A stretch of 64,000 nt of DNA from Streptomyces sp. H27-C3 (lineage in GTDB: Bacteria; Actinomycetota; Actinomycetes; Streptomycetales; Streptomycetaceae). This document shows, piece by piece, positions 41,270 through 50,349 of this stretch. How positions within the stretch are numbered: the first letter of the stretch is position 1; each line of letters begins with the position of its first letter. Made by a program: the position numbers and the translations under genes. A model generated the notes under the pieces. The model saw only the letters and a list, made by a program, of their open reading frames with translations. It was not told where the DNA came from and searched no databases. The DNA lies in contig NZ_JASITA010000036.1 of the NCBI RefSeq assembly GCF_030063415.1, forward strand, positions 1 to 64,000. The letters run 5' to 3'.

Positions 41270-42348
41270 CCTCGGTCTACGTCCAGGACGTCACCCTTCG
41301 CGACGGCATGCACGCCGTGTCACACCGCTACACCCTCGACCAGGTGCGGGCCATCGCGGCCGCCCTGGAGGCCGCGGGTGTCGACGCCGTCGAGGTCGCC
41401 CACGGCGACGGCCTCTCCGGCTCCTCCGTCACCTACGGCCCTGGCGCGCACACCGACTGGGAGTGGCTGGAGGCGGCGGCCGAGGTGCTGGACAGCGCAA
41501 GGCTCACCACCCTGCTGCTGCCCGGCGTCGGCACGTCCGAGGACCTGCGCCGCGCCCACGCCCTCGGTGTCACGTCCGTGCGCGTCGCCACGCACTGCAC
41601 CGAGGCGGACATCGCCGCCCAGCACATCGGTCTGGCCCGGGAGCTGGGGATGGACGTGGCGGGCTTCCTGATGATGTCCCACATGGCCCCGCCGGTCGAA
41701 CTGGCCGCCCAGGCCCGCCTCATGGAGTCGTACGGCGCGCACTGCGTCTATGTCACCGACTCGGGTGGCCGGCTGACCATGGACGGCGTACGGGAACGGG
41801 TCCGCGCCTACCGCGACGTCCTCGACCCCGACACCGAGATCGGCATCCACGCCCACCACAACCTCGGCCTGGGCGTGGCCAACAGCGTCACGGCGGTGGA
41901 GGCGGGCGCCTACCGCGTGGACGCCTCGCTCGCGGGACAGGGCGCCGGAGCCGGAAACGCGCCGCTGGAGCCGACGGTGGCGGTGTTCGACCTGATGGGC
42001 TGGGAGCACGGCTGCGACCTGTTCCCGCTGATGGACGCGGCGGAGGAGCTCGTACGGCCGACGCAGGACCGGCCCGTACGGGTGGACCGGGAGACGCTGA
42101 CGCTGGGCTACGCCGGGGTGTACTCCAGCTTCCTGCGTCACGCGGAGGCCACCGCCCTGCGCCACGGTCTCGACACGCGGGACCTGCTGGTCACGGCCGG
42201 ACGGCGGCGGCTCGTCGGCGGGCAGGAGGACCTGCTCACCGACATCGCGCTCGACCTCGTCCGGGACCGCGGTGCCGACGCCCCCGCACCCGCCGCCTCC
42301 GTGACCGCCGATCCCCTCACCGCCGCCTCTCACGCAACGACGGAGTGA
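41266..42348 (+). CDS. 4-hydroxy-2-oxovalerate aldolase
   Basis: 360 residues: VYVQDVTLRDGMHAVSHRYT (DRE-TIM signature TLRDGMH), AAGVDAVEVAHGDGLSGSS, VYVTDSGGRLTMDGVRERVR, IGIHAHHNLGLGVANSVTAV (HxH metal ligands) and DASLAGQGAGAGNAPLEPTV. It is an Mn-dependent class II aldolase (DmpG/MhpE/NbaI). Splits 4-hydroxy-2-oxovalerate to pyruvate and acetaldehyde; the partner of the preceding dehydrogenase, whose stop it overlaps. The tail after LVRDRG is Ala/Pro-rich and slightly long for the family. Confidence 0.93.
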   Translation: MTSVYVQDVTLRDGMHAVSHRYTLDQVRAIAAALEAAGVDAVEVAHGDGLSGSSVTYGPGAHTDWEWLEAAAEVLDSARLTTLLLPGVGTSEDLRRAHALGVTSVRVATHCTEADIAAQHIGLARELGMDVAGFLMMSHMAPPVELAAQARLMESYGAHCVYVTDSGGRLTMDGVRERVRAYRDVLDPDTEIGIHAHHNLGLGVANSVTAVEAGAYRVDASLAGQGAGAGNAPLEPTVAVFDLMGWEHGCDLFPLMDAAEELVRPTQDRPVRVDRETLTLGYAGVYSSFLRHAEATALRHGLDTRDLLVTAGRRRLVGGQEDLLTDIALDLVRDRGADAPAPAASVTADPLTAASHATTE

Positions 42349-42352
42349 CCTT

Positions 42353-43624
42353 GTGCTGACCGAAACACCGACCGAGAAGCTGACCGAAACGCTCATCGAC
42401 CGCGCCGCCGCCCTGGACTCCGCCGATCCGCTCGCGCATGTCCGGGACCGCTTCCTCCTCCCCGAGGGCGTCGTCTACCTCGACGGCAACTCCCTCGGCG
42501 CCCTTCCCGCAGCTGTTCCCCCGGCAGTCGAGGACGCGGTGCACCGCCAGTGGGGCACCGACCTGATCCGCTCCTGGAACACCAACGGCTGGTGGGAGGC
42601 GCCGGTACGGACGGGCGACGCCGTCGGCCGGCTGATCGGCGCGGCCCCCGGCCAGGTGGTGGCCGGAGACTCCACCAGCGTCCAGCTGTTCAACACCCTG
42701 CTCGCCGCCGCCCGGCTGCGCCCCGGCCGTCGACTGCTGCTGACCGACCCCGACCACTTCCCCACCGACCAGTACATCGCCGACTCGGTGGGGCGGCTGC
42801 TGGGTCTTGACGTCCGCCGGGTACCGGCGCGCCAGGCCGCCACGGTGCTGGCCGCCGAGGGGGCGGACATCGCGGTCGCCGCCTACGCCCCGGTGGACTA
42901 CCGCACCGGCGAGCTGTACGACATGGCCGAGCTCACCGCCGCCGCGCACGACGTAGGGGCCCTGATGCACTGGGACCTGTGCCACGCCGCGGGCGCGATG
43001 CCCATCGGACTCGACTCCATGGAGGCGGACTTCGCGGTCGGCTGCGGCTACAAGTACCTCTCCGGCGGTCCCGGAGCCCCGGCGTTCGCATACGTCGCCC
43101 TCCGCCACCAGCAGGACTTCGACCACCCCGTCACCGGTTGGCACGGGCACGCGGAGCCGTTCGCCATGTCCGGTACGTACGCCCCTGCGCCCGGCATCAC
43201 CCAGGCCCGCGTCGGCACACCGCCTCTCCTGTCGCTGGTCGCCCTGGAGGCCGCGCTGACGGCGTACGACGGCGTGGACATGGGGGACGTACGGGCCAAG
43301 AGCCTTTCCCTGACCGCGTTCTTGCAGGAATGCGCCGACTCCCTCCTCGACAGTCTGGGCTTCACCATGGCCACCCCGCGCGAGCCCGAGCGCCGCGGCA
43401 GCCAGGTCTCGCTGAGCCACCCGGAGGCGTACCCGCTGGTCGCCGCGCTCACCGCGCGCGGCGTCATCGGCGACATGCGCGCCCCGGACCTGCTGCGCTT
43501 CGGCTTCAACGCCCTGTACCTCACGCACGCGGACGTGCTGCACGGCGTACGGGAATTGCGGAACATCGTGTCCACGGGCGCCCACCGGGCCGCCCCGTAC
43601 CAGCAGCGCCCGACGGTCACCTGA
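42353..43624 (+). CDS. kynU: Kynureninase
   Basis: 423-residue PLP enzyme: GVVYLDGNSLGALPAAVPPA, WNTNGWWEAPVRTGDAVGRL, VVAGDSTSVQLFNTLLAA (phosphate-binding), LMHWDLCHAAGAMPI (Asp for the pyridine N) and VGCGYKYLSGGPGAPAF with PLP Lys about 234. Cleaves kynurenine or 3-hydroxykynurenine to anthranilate or 3-hydroxyanthranilate plus alanine. Because the rest of the operon uses 3-hydroxyanthranilate, 3-hydroxykynurenine is the likely substrate. Start GTG 42353, four bases after the aldolase stop. No kynurenine monooxygenase, formamidase or tryptophan dioxygenase gene is in the window. Confidence 0.93.
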   Translation: MLTETPTEKLTETLIDRAAALDSADPLAHVRDRFLLPEGVVYLDGNSLGALPAAVPPAVEDAVHRQWGTDLIRSWNTNGWWEAPVRTGDAVGRLIGAAPGQVVAGDSTSVQLFNTLLAAARLRPGRRLLLTDPDHFPTDQYIADSVGRLLGLDVRRVPARQAATVLAAEGADIAVAAYAPVDYRTGELYDMAELTAAAHDVGALMHWDLCHAAGAMPIGLDSMEADFAVGCGYKYLSGGPGAPAFAYVALRHQQDFDHPVTGWHGHAEPFAMSGTYAPAPGITQARVGTPPLLSLVALEAALTAYDGVDMGDVRAKSLSLTAFLQECADSLLDSLGFTMATPREPERRGSQVSLSHPEAYPLVAALTARGVIGDMRAPDLLRFGFNALYLTHADVLHGVRELRNIVSTGAHRAAPYQQRPTVT

Positions 43625-43838
43625 CCGAATCGCACGACCGCCCGGTTCGCGCGATCCCCGAGGTCACCGCACCGCCTGACCGCCGCGCGACCGGGGTCCA
43701 CGCCGGTCGGTCTCCTGCGGACCGGCACCGCTTCGCACTCCCGCCCGACCCACGGACCGCCCCTCCCGCACGCCCCGCCCCCGGACCGGCGCTCCTTCGC
43801 ACGTCCACTCTCCACCGCCGAGACCCTAGGACAGTCCC

Positions 43839-45602
43839 ATGCGATCCCTCCGCATCAGAGCGACCCTGGCCACGGCAGTTGCCGCCGCCACCGCCGCCGC
43901 GACCCTCCTCGTGCCGGGCACCTCCGGCGCCACCAACGCCGCCGCCAACCCGGACATCCCCGAGGTCTGCGCCGACCGCCGTCCCGAACAGGCCGACCCC
44001 GGCGCGTACGGCATGCAACTGGACGGCACCTTCCGCCACCCCGCCCTCACGCCGGTCGACGAGGAGCACGAGCACTCCTTCCCGGGCCGCAACAAGGAGT
44101 ACGACACCCGCTCGTACATCAAGAACATGAAGATCGAAGCCGCCTACGAGGGCGCGGGCTTCACTCCTGACTACTTCCACACCTGGCAGAACGTCGTCGA
44201 CTTCGGCGGTCGACGCTACATGTTCCAATACGACCGTTCAGAGGGCCGCGTCTACGACATCACCAACGTGAGGAAGGCGAAGGTCGTCGAGAGGATGAGC
44301 CGCCAGGACGTGGACGGCGACGAGACGAAGGCCAACGGCGCCTGGGCGGCCAACGACTACTGGGGTGCCTCCACCATCCAGTGGAACAAAAGGCTCAACG
44401 CCTATGTCATGGTCCAGAGCTTCGAGAACAAGCGCCAGATCCAGGAGCTCACGGACGACCCGGCGAACGACAAGTACAACAACCCGGAGGGCGTGAGGAA
44501 GCTGCGCGAGAAGCCGGGGCTCAAGGGCTTCAAGGTCTTCCGCCTGGACGGCCCCCGCAAGAAGGACTGGAAGCTCCTCGCGACCGTCTCCACCGACGCC
44601 ACCCAGAAGGACCCCCTCACGAGCGACCCGAACAAGGCGCAGCAGGGTTCCGGCTCCCTCGACACGCCGTACTGGACCGGCCAGCGGTACATGTTCATCG
44701 CGACGGCGCCCGACGACACGTACTCCCGCACGGAGTACCCCACCAACCTGCACTCGGCCGGCTACCAGTCGTGGGACATGGCCGACCCGGCCCACCCGAA
44801 ACTTCTCGACACCTGGCACCTGCCGGGCCAGCGCACCGGTGAGGACGTGGCGTACAGGAAGAACCCGCGCTGCGGCAACCGCACCAGCTGGATGGGCGCG
44901 CGCATGCCGCTGTTCATTCCCAAGCCCGTGGAAAAGGGCGGGCGTTACGCCTTCGCGGCCATGGGCGGTTACGGCCTGACCGTCCTCGACATCTCGGACC
45001 CGGCCGACATGAGGACGGTCAGCCACCTGGACCTGCCGCCGTCCGTCTCGGGCACCGAGGGCGACAACATCGACGTCTCGCAGTACGAGAAGACCGGGAT
45101 CATCCACTACTCCGGCTACCCGCTCACCGAGGACTGTTACGAGCCGTACAAGGACGTCTACCAGATCGACGCCAAGGACCCGAAGAACCCCCGCGTCGTC
45201 GGCGCCCTGCCCCGTCCGACCCCGCCCCCGTTGGCCGGTATCACGGACTTCTGCCAGCGCCGCGGCAGCTTCGGCCCCAAGCGCACCGGCTCCTACACCA
45301 ACCCGGGCCGGCGTACCCCGGGCGTGCTCGGCTACGGCTTCTACAACGCGGGCGTGCAGTTCTTCGACGTTTCCGACCCCGCCGCGCCGAAGATCGACGC
45401 CTATTTCGTCCCGAAGGCGTACGGCACCGATACCCCGGACTACGCGTACGGCAACCAGACCCACGGCGTGTACGTGGAGTGGGACCGCAACATCGCCTGG
45501 GTGCTGACCAACCACGGCATCTACGCACTGTCCTCGCCGAAGGTGCTGGGCAAGCCCGACCTGGACCGGCCCGAAAAGCCCTTCCGTAACAGCGATTTCT
45601 GA
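43839..45602 (+). CDS. Secreted LVIVD-repeat protein
   Basis: 587 residues. Signal peptide MRSLRIRATLATAVAAATAA, cleavage near TSGATNA. The mature protein has LVIVD-type beta-propeller repeats: GGRRYMFQYDRSEGRVYDIT, GYQSWDMADPAHPKLLDTWH, GGYGLTVLDISDPADMRTVS, DVYQIDAKDPKNPRVVGAL, NAGVQFFDVSDPAAPKIDAY, NIAWVLTNHGIYAL. At least four cysteines occur in pairs far apart (PEVCADRR, PRCGNRTS, TEDCYEPY, TDFCQRRG), suggesting extracellular disulfides. It lies 214 bases after kynureninase on the same strand. Such propellers bind ligands or act as oxidoreductases or lactonases; the role is unknown. A link to uptake or extracellular processing of the operon's substrate is inference. Confidence 0.82.
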   Translation: MRSLRIRATLATAVAAATAAATLLVPGTSGATNAAANPDIPEVCADRRPEQADPGAYGMQLDGTFRHPALTPVDEEHEHSFPGRNKEYDTRSYIKNMKIEAAYEGAGFTPDYFHTWQNVVDFGGRRYMFQYDRSEGRVYDITNVRKAKVVERMSRQDVDGDETKANGAWAANDYWGASTIQWNKRLNAYVMVQSFENKRQIQELTDDPANDKYNNPEGVRKLREKPGLKGFKVFRLDGPRKKDWKLLATVSTDATQKDPLTSDPNKAQQGSGSLDTPYWTGQRYMFIATAPDDTYSRTEYPTNLHSAGYQSWDMADPAHPKLLDTWHLPGQRTGEDVAYRKNPRCGNRTSWMGARMPLFIPKPVEKGGRYAFAAMGGYGLTVLDISDPADMRTVSHLDLPPSVSGTEGDNIDVSQYEKTGIIHYSGYPLTEDCYEPYKDVYQIDAKDPKNPRVVGALPRPTPPPLAGITDFCQRRGSFGPKRTGSYTNPGRRTPGVLGYGFYNAGVQFFDVSDPAAPKIDAYFVPKAYGTDTPDYAYGNQTHGVYVEWDRNIAWVLTNHGIYALSSPKVLGKPDLDRPEKPFRNSDF

Positions 45603-45603
45603 G

Positions 45604-45632
45604 TCGGAGAGCTCTCAGTCAGAGCTCTCCGA
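45604..45632 (+). terminator. Terminator after the LVIVD gene
   Basis: TCGGAGAGCTCT (45604-45615) and AGAGCTCTCCGA (45621-45632) form a perfect 12-bp stem with loop CAGTC, one base after the LVIVD stop codon. It probably ends most transcripts before the permease gene, which then needs readthrough or its own promoter. Confidence 0.75.
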
Positions 45633-45710
45633 GCCGCCCGGGGGCGGCGACGCGAGCCGCCGCCGCCCCCTCCCCACTCCCGCCCGCCCCCGTACAGAAG
45701 GGCACCTGCC

Positions 45711-47147
45711 ATGGCTGCTCCGGAAAGACCCGCCCAGGCTCCCGTCTCCCCTCGCACCGCGACCGGCGGACCGGCGAAGGGCGAAGGCCTCGTCCGCTCC
45801 CTCACTCACCGCCAGACCACCATGATCGGCCTGGGCTCCGCGCTCGGCACCGGCTTGTTCCTCGGTTCCGGGTCGGCGATATCCGCCGCGGGTCCCGCGG
45901 TGATCATCTCGTACGCGATCGGAGCCGTACTGGTCGCGATCATCGCGGTCCTGCTCGGCGAGATGTCCGCCGCGCATCCGGTGCAGGGCTCGTTCGGCGC
46001 CATCGCGCACACGTACCTCGGCCCTTGCGCCGGCTTCGTCACCCGCTGGATGTACTGGTTCAGCGCGGTCGTCGTCATCGGTACGGAGGTCGTCGCCTCC
46101 GCCCTCTACATCCGCTGGTGGTGGCCCGGCGTGCCGATGTCGGCGGCCATCCTCGCGATCGCGGTGGTCGTGCTCGCGGTCAACAGCATCAACGTGCAGT
46201 CCTTCGGCACCACCGAGTTCTGGCTCTCCACCATCAAGGTGACCGCGCTGTGCGCGTTCATCCTGTGCGCGGCGCTCCTCGTCTTCTTCGGCCTCCCGGA
46301 CACCGAGGCCACCGGCCTCGCGCACCTCACCGACGACGGCGGGTTCGTGCCACACGGTGCGAAGTCCGTCTGGATAGCCATGTCCGTGGTGATGTTCGCG
46401 TACGCGGGGTTCGAGGTCGTCGCCATCGCGTCGGCCGAGGCCACCGACCCGCAGCGCAGCATCCGCACCGCAATGCGTCAGCTCGCCTGGCGGCTCAGCG
46501 TCTTCTACGTCCTGGCGATCACCCTGGTCGTGGCGCTGATCCCGTGGCGGGGCCTGGCCGTGGGTGACGGCAGCGTCGAGGCGAGCCCGTTCGTGCGAGT
46601 CTTCTCTGACGTCGGCGTGCCCGCCGCGGCGACCCTCACCAACCTCGTCGTGCTCATCGCGGCAGTCTCCGCCGCCAACGCCCACCTGTACGGGGCCTCC
46701 CGCCTCCTGCACTCCCTCGGCGACGACGGCCTCGCCCCGGCCCCACTGGCCCGCCTGACCTCCCGCGGCGTCCCGGCCACGGCCCTGGCTGCCTCCACCC
46801 TGGGCATCGCGGCCGCCGCACTGCTCGCCTTCTACGACTTCGGCGGCATCTTCAGCATCCTGATGTCTATCGCCCTCTTCGCGGTGCTGCTCGTCTGGCT
46901 GCTGATCCTCGCCTCGTACGTCGCCTTCCGCCGCCACCGGGACGCGCATCCCGCGGACTTCACGGGTTTCAGCATCCCGGGCGGCAGCAAGCTCGCACTG
47001 GTGGCCGGGCTCGGAGTGCTGGCCGTCGCCGCCACCGCAGCCGAGGTCCCGGACATGCGGCAGGCGGCAAGCATCGGTCTCGCCTTCACCGTCGTCCTGC
47101 TCGCCTGCTACGCACTGGCCACCTTCCGCCGTACACGCCGGACGTGA
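45711..47147 (+). CDS. APC-family amino-acid permease
   Basis: 478 residues with twelve predicted membrane segments. The start of helix 1 (RQTTMIGLGSALGTGLFLGS) is the consensus APC substrate site, followed by GEMSAAHPVQGSFGAIAHTY and MFAYAGFEVVAIASAEATDP as in the AnsP/GabP/ProY (AAT) branch. Proton-driven import of an aromatic or neutral amino acid. Its place behind a kynurenine-type catabolic operon suggests uptake of (3-hydroxy)kynurenine or a related amino acid; that is inference. ATG 45711 preceded by GAAGGGCACC. No damage. Confidence 0.87.
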   Translation: MAAPERPAQAPVSPRTATGGPAKGEGLVRSLTHRQTTMIGLGSALGTGLFLGSGSAISAAGPAVIISYAIGAVLVAIIAVLLGEMSAAHPVQGSFGAIAHTYLGPCAGFVTRWMYWFSAVVVIGTEVVASALYIRWWWPGVPMSAAILAIAVVVLAVNSINVQSFGTTEFWLSTIKVTALCAFILCAALLVFFGLPDTEATGLAHLTDDGGFVPHGAKSVWIAMSVVMFAYAGFEVVAIASAEATDPQRSIRTAMRQLAWRLSVFYVLAITLVVALIPWRGLAVGDGSVEASPFVRVFSDVGVPAAATLTNLVVLIAAVSAANAHLYGASRLLHSLGDDGLAPAPLARLTSRGVPATALAASTLGIAAAALLAFYDFGGIFSILMSIALFAVLLVWLLILASYVAFRRHRDAHPADFTGFSIPGGSKLALVAGLGVLAVAATAAEVPDMRQAASIGLAFTVVLLACYALATFRRTRRT

Positions 47148-47543
47148 GGAGCAGCCGGGCGGAGGTCACGCCTCGCGCTTCGCCGAGGGGCACGCGGTAG
47201 AGGTCTTCGTACAGCTGCGGCATACCGGGCCCGGGAAAAGGGGGCGGAACCGGTGAGGCGGCCGGGGCCATCGCGCTCACAGTGGCGGAGGTTCGGCGAC
47301 TCCTGGCAGCTTGTCATCCCCGGCCCCCGCACCTGCGCGGACACCGAGGCCGACGCCACGCGATGAGCTGGTCGAACTGGTGCCGACGACGCCAGGCAGT
47401 TGCCCGTCGCTGCCACTACCTGCGGCGTGGTCGCACGATCGAGGGGCGGCCTCCGTGAGACCGCCCCTGAACACTCCACGGCCCGCTACACTCCAGCCGC
47501 CCAGCGAAACCCGCAGCTCAGACAGCGAAATCCTGCTGGAGTC
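47148..47543. other. 396 bp without a recognised gene
   Basis: No credible frame: a short minus-strand frame reading MPQLYEDLYRVPLGEARGVT could be the start of a lost gene but has no continuation. No repeat or terminator was identified. Confidence 0.4.
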
Positions 47544-48005
47544 CTAGCAGGGCGCGTACACGGAGCTGATCTTGTCGTTGAAGCTCGCAGGGAGGTTGAT
47601 CGGCGGACCGAATGCTCCGTAGCTTCCCAGCATGGTGTTCCCATTGTTTCCGTTGTAGACGTTCAAGGAGCTGCCCGCCCTGTTCCATAGGGAGCTGGAC
47701 CGGTTGTTTATGCTGGAGTTGAGGTTGTACACGACACCGCAGCTGGGCACGACCCACATGGTCCCGCCGCCGTTGCTGTTCTGGAACAGACACGCCTGCC
47801 CGTGCAGGCAGTTGTCCCAGGCCTTGATCCCGGCGTCGACACCCTTGAAGTGAACCGGTTCGATCACTTGGGTGTCAGTGACCCCTGCGGGGGCAGCTGC
47901 CGAACTGCCCCCTGTCTGGGTCCGGTCCTGTGCGAATGCAGTGCCCATCGTCGATGCCAGCAGCAGGGTGGCGCCCACGGCGACCAGTGTGATCTTGTTG
48001 CTCAT
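47544..48005 (-). CDS. Secreted peptidase inhibitor, I36 (SMPI-like) family
   Basis: 153 residues. Signal peptide MSNKITLVAVGATLLLASTM, then FAQD; a Ser/Ala-rich pro-segment; then a beta/gamma-crystallin-like domain: DNCLHGQACLFQNSNGGGTM, WVVPSCGVVYNLNSSINNRS, SSLWNRAGSSLNVYNGNNGN, and the final VYAPC. The Cys pattern and W-N-R core are those of Streptomyces metalloproteinase-inhibitor-type I36 proteins. Start ATG 48005 with AAGGAGG eight bases upstream. An AraC regulator lies upstream on the same strand with 190 bases between. Probably inhibits or protects against extracellular proteases. Confidence 0.85.
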   Translation of the reverse strand: MSNKITLVAVGATLLLASTMGTAFAQDRTQTGGSSAAAPAGVTDTQVIEPVHFKGVDAGIKAWDNCLHGQACLFQNSNGGGTMWVVPSCGVVYNLNSSINNRSSSLWNRAGSSLNVYNGNNGNTMLGSYGAFGPPINLPASFNDKISSVYAPC

Positions 48006-48195
48006 GATCGTGCCTCCTTCATGTGGATCTCTCTGGAACGCGGACCCTGCGCACCAGATCCGCCGTGACACGACCCTAGGTTGGTTAGGGCACGTCAAAT
48101 GTGCTGCCCGTGCGGGATTACTTGACCAGTAGTGCAGGGCGGCCTCCGGAGCTCTGCGACTCCAGCGCGGGCGGGAGACTTGACCGGCGCGCTGT

Positions 48196-49200
48196 TCAAG
48201 ATCCAGGAGGATTGCCCGCGGCAGGATCTGCGGTCGCGCGACGGCGGTGGTCTTGCGGTGTGCTTCCGTACGCGCGGCGGAACGCACGGCTGAACAAGCC
48301 GGCGTCGGTGAAGCCCCAGCGAGCGGCGATGGCGTGGACGGGTACCTTTCGCGAGCGCGGATCGGCGAGATCGGCGCGGGCGCCTTCCAGTCGCCGGTGA
48401 CGGATCGTCGCGGAGACGGTCCGCTCCTGTTGCCGGAAGAGTGCGTGGAGTGTGCGGAGCGCCATGTGGTGGCGTGCGGCGACATCCGAGGGAGACAGCG
48501 TCGGGTCGGTGAGGTTGGCGTCAATGAAGTGATCGATGCGCGCCAGAAGCATCCGTGCGCGGGACTCCGGCTGTACCCGGCTCAGCAGGCCGAGCCGGTG
48601 GGCGAGGAAGGCGGCCGCCAGGTCCAGGGTCACAGGACCCAGCGCTGTGCAGTCCGGCTCCGTGAGTGCTGGGCCCTGTTCCATGACGCTGCACAGGTGG
48701 CGGGCCAGGATGGCACCCATGCCGTCGGCGGCCGGGAGCCCCCGGGCCAGCAACTCGTCGATCCTGGCGTGCGGCAGAGGGAGGAGCGCCCGCGGCAGAT
48801 GCACGATGATGGCGCGCGAGGCGCTCACCGAAGCGCCGCTGAGAGCCCGGCCGGTGTAAGGACGCGAAGAGTTCCACATGAGGAACTCGCCGGCAGTCGC
48901 CTGGACCTCGTTGCGGTTCTGGGAGATCCACATCTGGCCGCCAAGGACCAGCGTCAGCTCGTACGTCTCCGGATCCGACTGCCGGATCAGGCCCGCGGTC
49001 CGCTGCGACTGCACGGCGGGGAAGGCGAGAGTGCTGGTCTGGACCGGCCCCATGGTCAAAAGGGCGAGACTGCCCGTGAAATCAGCCGCGTGACTGCTGG
49101 TCTGCCGGGTGGGTGACACGCTTTGGTTGACGGCCTCGCACCACCAGTCGAACCTTTGCTCTGTCGGCAACGTGGTGCTGTCGAAGAACGTGTACGCCAT
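48196..49200 (-). CDS. AraC-family regulator with AraC_binding_2-type sensor domain
   Basis: 334 residues. The N-terminal half (TTLPTEQRFDWWCEAVNQSV, YELTLVLGGQMWISQNRNEV, GEFLMWNSSRPYTGRALSGA) is the cupin-like ligand domain common in Streptomyces AraC proteins. The C-terminal two-HTH domain contains LSPSDVAARHHMALRTLHAL and VHAIAARWGFTDAGLFSRAF, RRAYGSTPQDHR. Start ATG 49200, preceded by GGGAGGG; the upstream open frame is non-coding in style. A candidate regulator of the I36 inhibitor gene downstream. No damage. Confidence 0.88.
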   Translation of the reverse strand: MAYTFFDSTTLPTEQRFDWWCEAVNQSVSPTRQTSSHAADFTGSLALLTMGPVQTSTLAFPAVQSQRTAGLIRQSDPETYELTLVLGGQMWISQNRNEVQATAGEFLMWNSSRPYTGRALSGASVSASRAIIVHLPRALLPLPHARIDELLARGLPAADGMGAILARHLCSVMEQGPALTEPDCTALGPVTLDLAAAFLAHRLGLLSRVQPESRARMLLARIDHFIDANLTDPTLSPSDVAARHHMALRTLHALFRQQERTVSATIRHRRLEGARADLADPRSRKVPVHAIAARWGFTDAGLFSRAFRRAYGSTPQDHRRRATADPAAGNPPGS

Positions 49201-49379
49201 TCCGTTCGCCCTCCCAGGTCGCGTCTCCCGTTCACTGTCGGCACCGGTTGCGCGCGAGACAACACGCCCACCGGCCATGTCGCCCCCGCTTGGCAGAAGG
49301 GCACGGCTGAGAACGAGCGATGGGGCACCCGCCCGTGGGCCCCAGCTGTGACGGCGCACGGCGGGAACCTTGACCAGGA

Positions 49380-49783
49380 CGGGGAGAGTCCCGCTGCCTC
49401 CGACAAGATCACCTTCTACTACGACGAGCGCCGCATCATCGCAGGAACGGGCTGTGAGGCACTGACCGAGGACACCCGGGACAACTGGCCCGACGTGCCG
49501 TTCGATGTCGCATGCAAGACCGACGCAAAGTGCACGGGCAATGTGAGCCCCAGCTTCTTCACGCGCAAACGCCTGACGCGCGTCACCACCTCCGCCCGGG
49601 ACGCCAAAGCCGCCACCCCGGGCTTCTCCCCGGTTGACACGTAGCCCCTCAAGCAGCGCTACGTCGACCCCGGGGAGACCAGCGCGACCGGGGACGAGTC
49701 GCTGTGGCTCGACGAGATCAACCACACCGGACAGCACGGCAGCGACATCGCCCTCGCCCCCGTCACGGGGAACTCGTCGACTC
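49380..49783 (+). pseudogene. Relic of an RHS-type secreted protein
   Basis: Reads KITFYYDERRIIAGTGCEAL, DTRDNWPDVPFDVACKTDAK, CTGNVSPSFFTRKRLTRVTT, a stop at 49642, then LKQRYVDPGETSATGDESLW, LDEINHTGQHGSDIALAPVT. This is the spacer domain found before the YD repeats of long actinobacterial RHS proteins. Only about 130 codons are left, with an in-frame stop and neither the N-terminal secretion part nor the toxin tip. The sequence from 49784 to 50349 shows no recognised gene. Confidence 0.72.
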
Positions 49784-50349
49784 GAGCCGGGGTAGCCGCA
49801 GCCGGTATGCAGGAGTGGCTGCCCCTTCCGTTTCTTGTAGGTGACGTCCATAGCCGTCGTGGGGATCTCTGTCCGTTCCGGATGGACCTGGCCCTGCTTC
49901 AGCCGGGCAGCAGTGAGCTGCCCGAGGTGGTCGAGTGGGTGAGATCACCCGGCTAGGGAGCGCCCTCATGGAGTCGGCTGGTACGCATCTTCTCCTCCGA
50001 CGTCGACGAGGATGGCAGGGTGCAACTGGCCTCCGCAGCGGAGCTCAGGCCGCTGGAGGCCGGGCCGGGTGCCACGGCGGTCCCGCTTCGGGTGAGGCTC
50101 AACGCGCCGTGAACTGTCCATGAAGGCCGCCGGTTTCCGCACGGCGACCTGTTCGCCGGCGCCACCCCGGCGCGTCCGTGGGACTTCTCTTGGAGATCAC
50201 CCCAGCCGAGCAGCGGCAGCTTGGGGCAGGCCCCTGTGAAGGGCTTGTCGCGATCGAGATGGACCGGACAGCGGGCCGCTGACGTCCGCCGAGGCACCGC
50301 CACCCGTCGGCAACGTCCTGTGGCTGCGGGACTTGCAGCGGTGCCTGAC
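49784..50349. other. 566 bp without a recognised gene
   Basis: Short frames only. It lies between the RHS relic and the 3' end of the secreted hydrolase gene and may contain more decayed RHS-related sequence. No clear terminator hairpin found. Confidence 0.35.
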
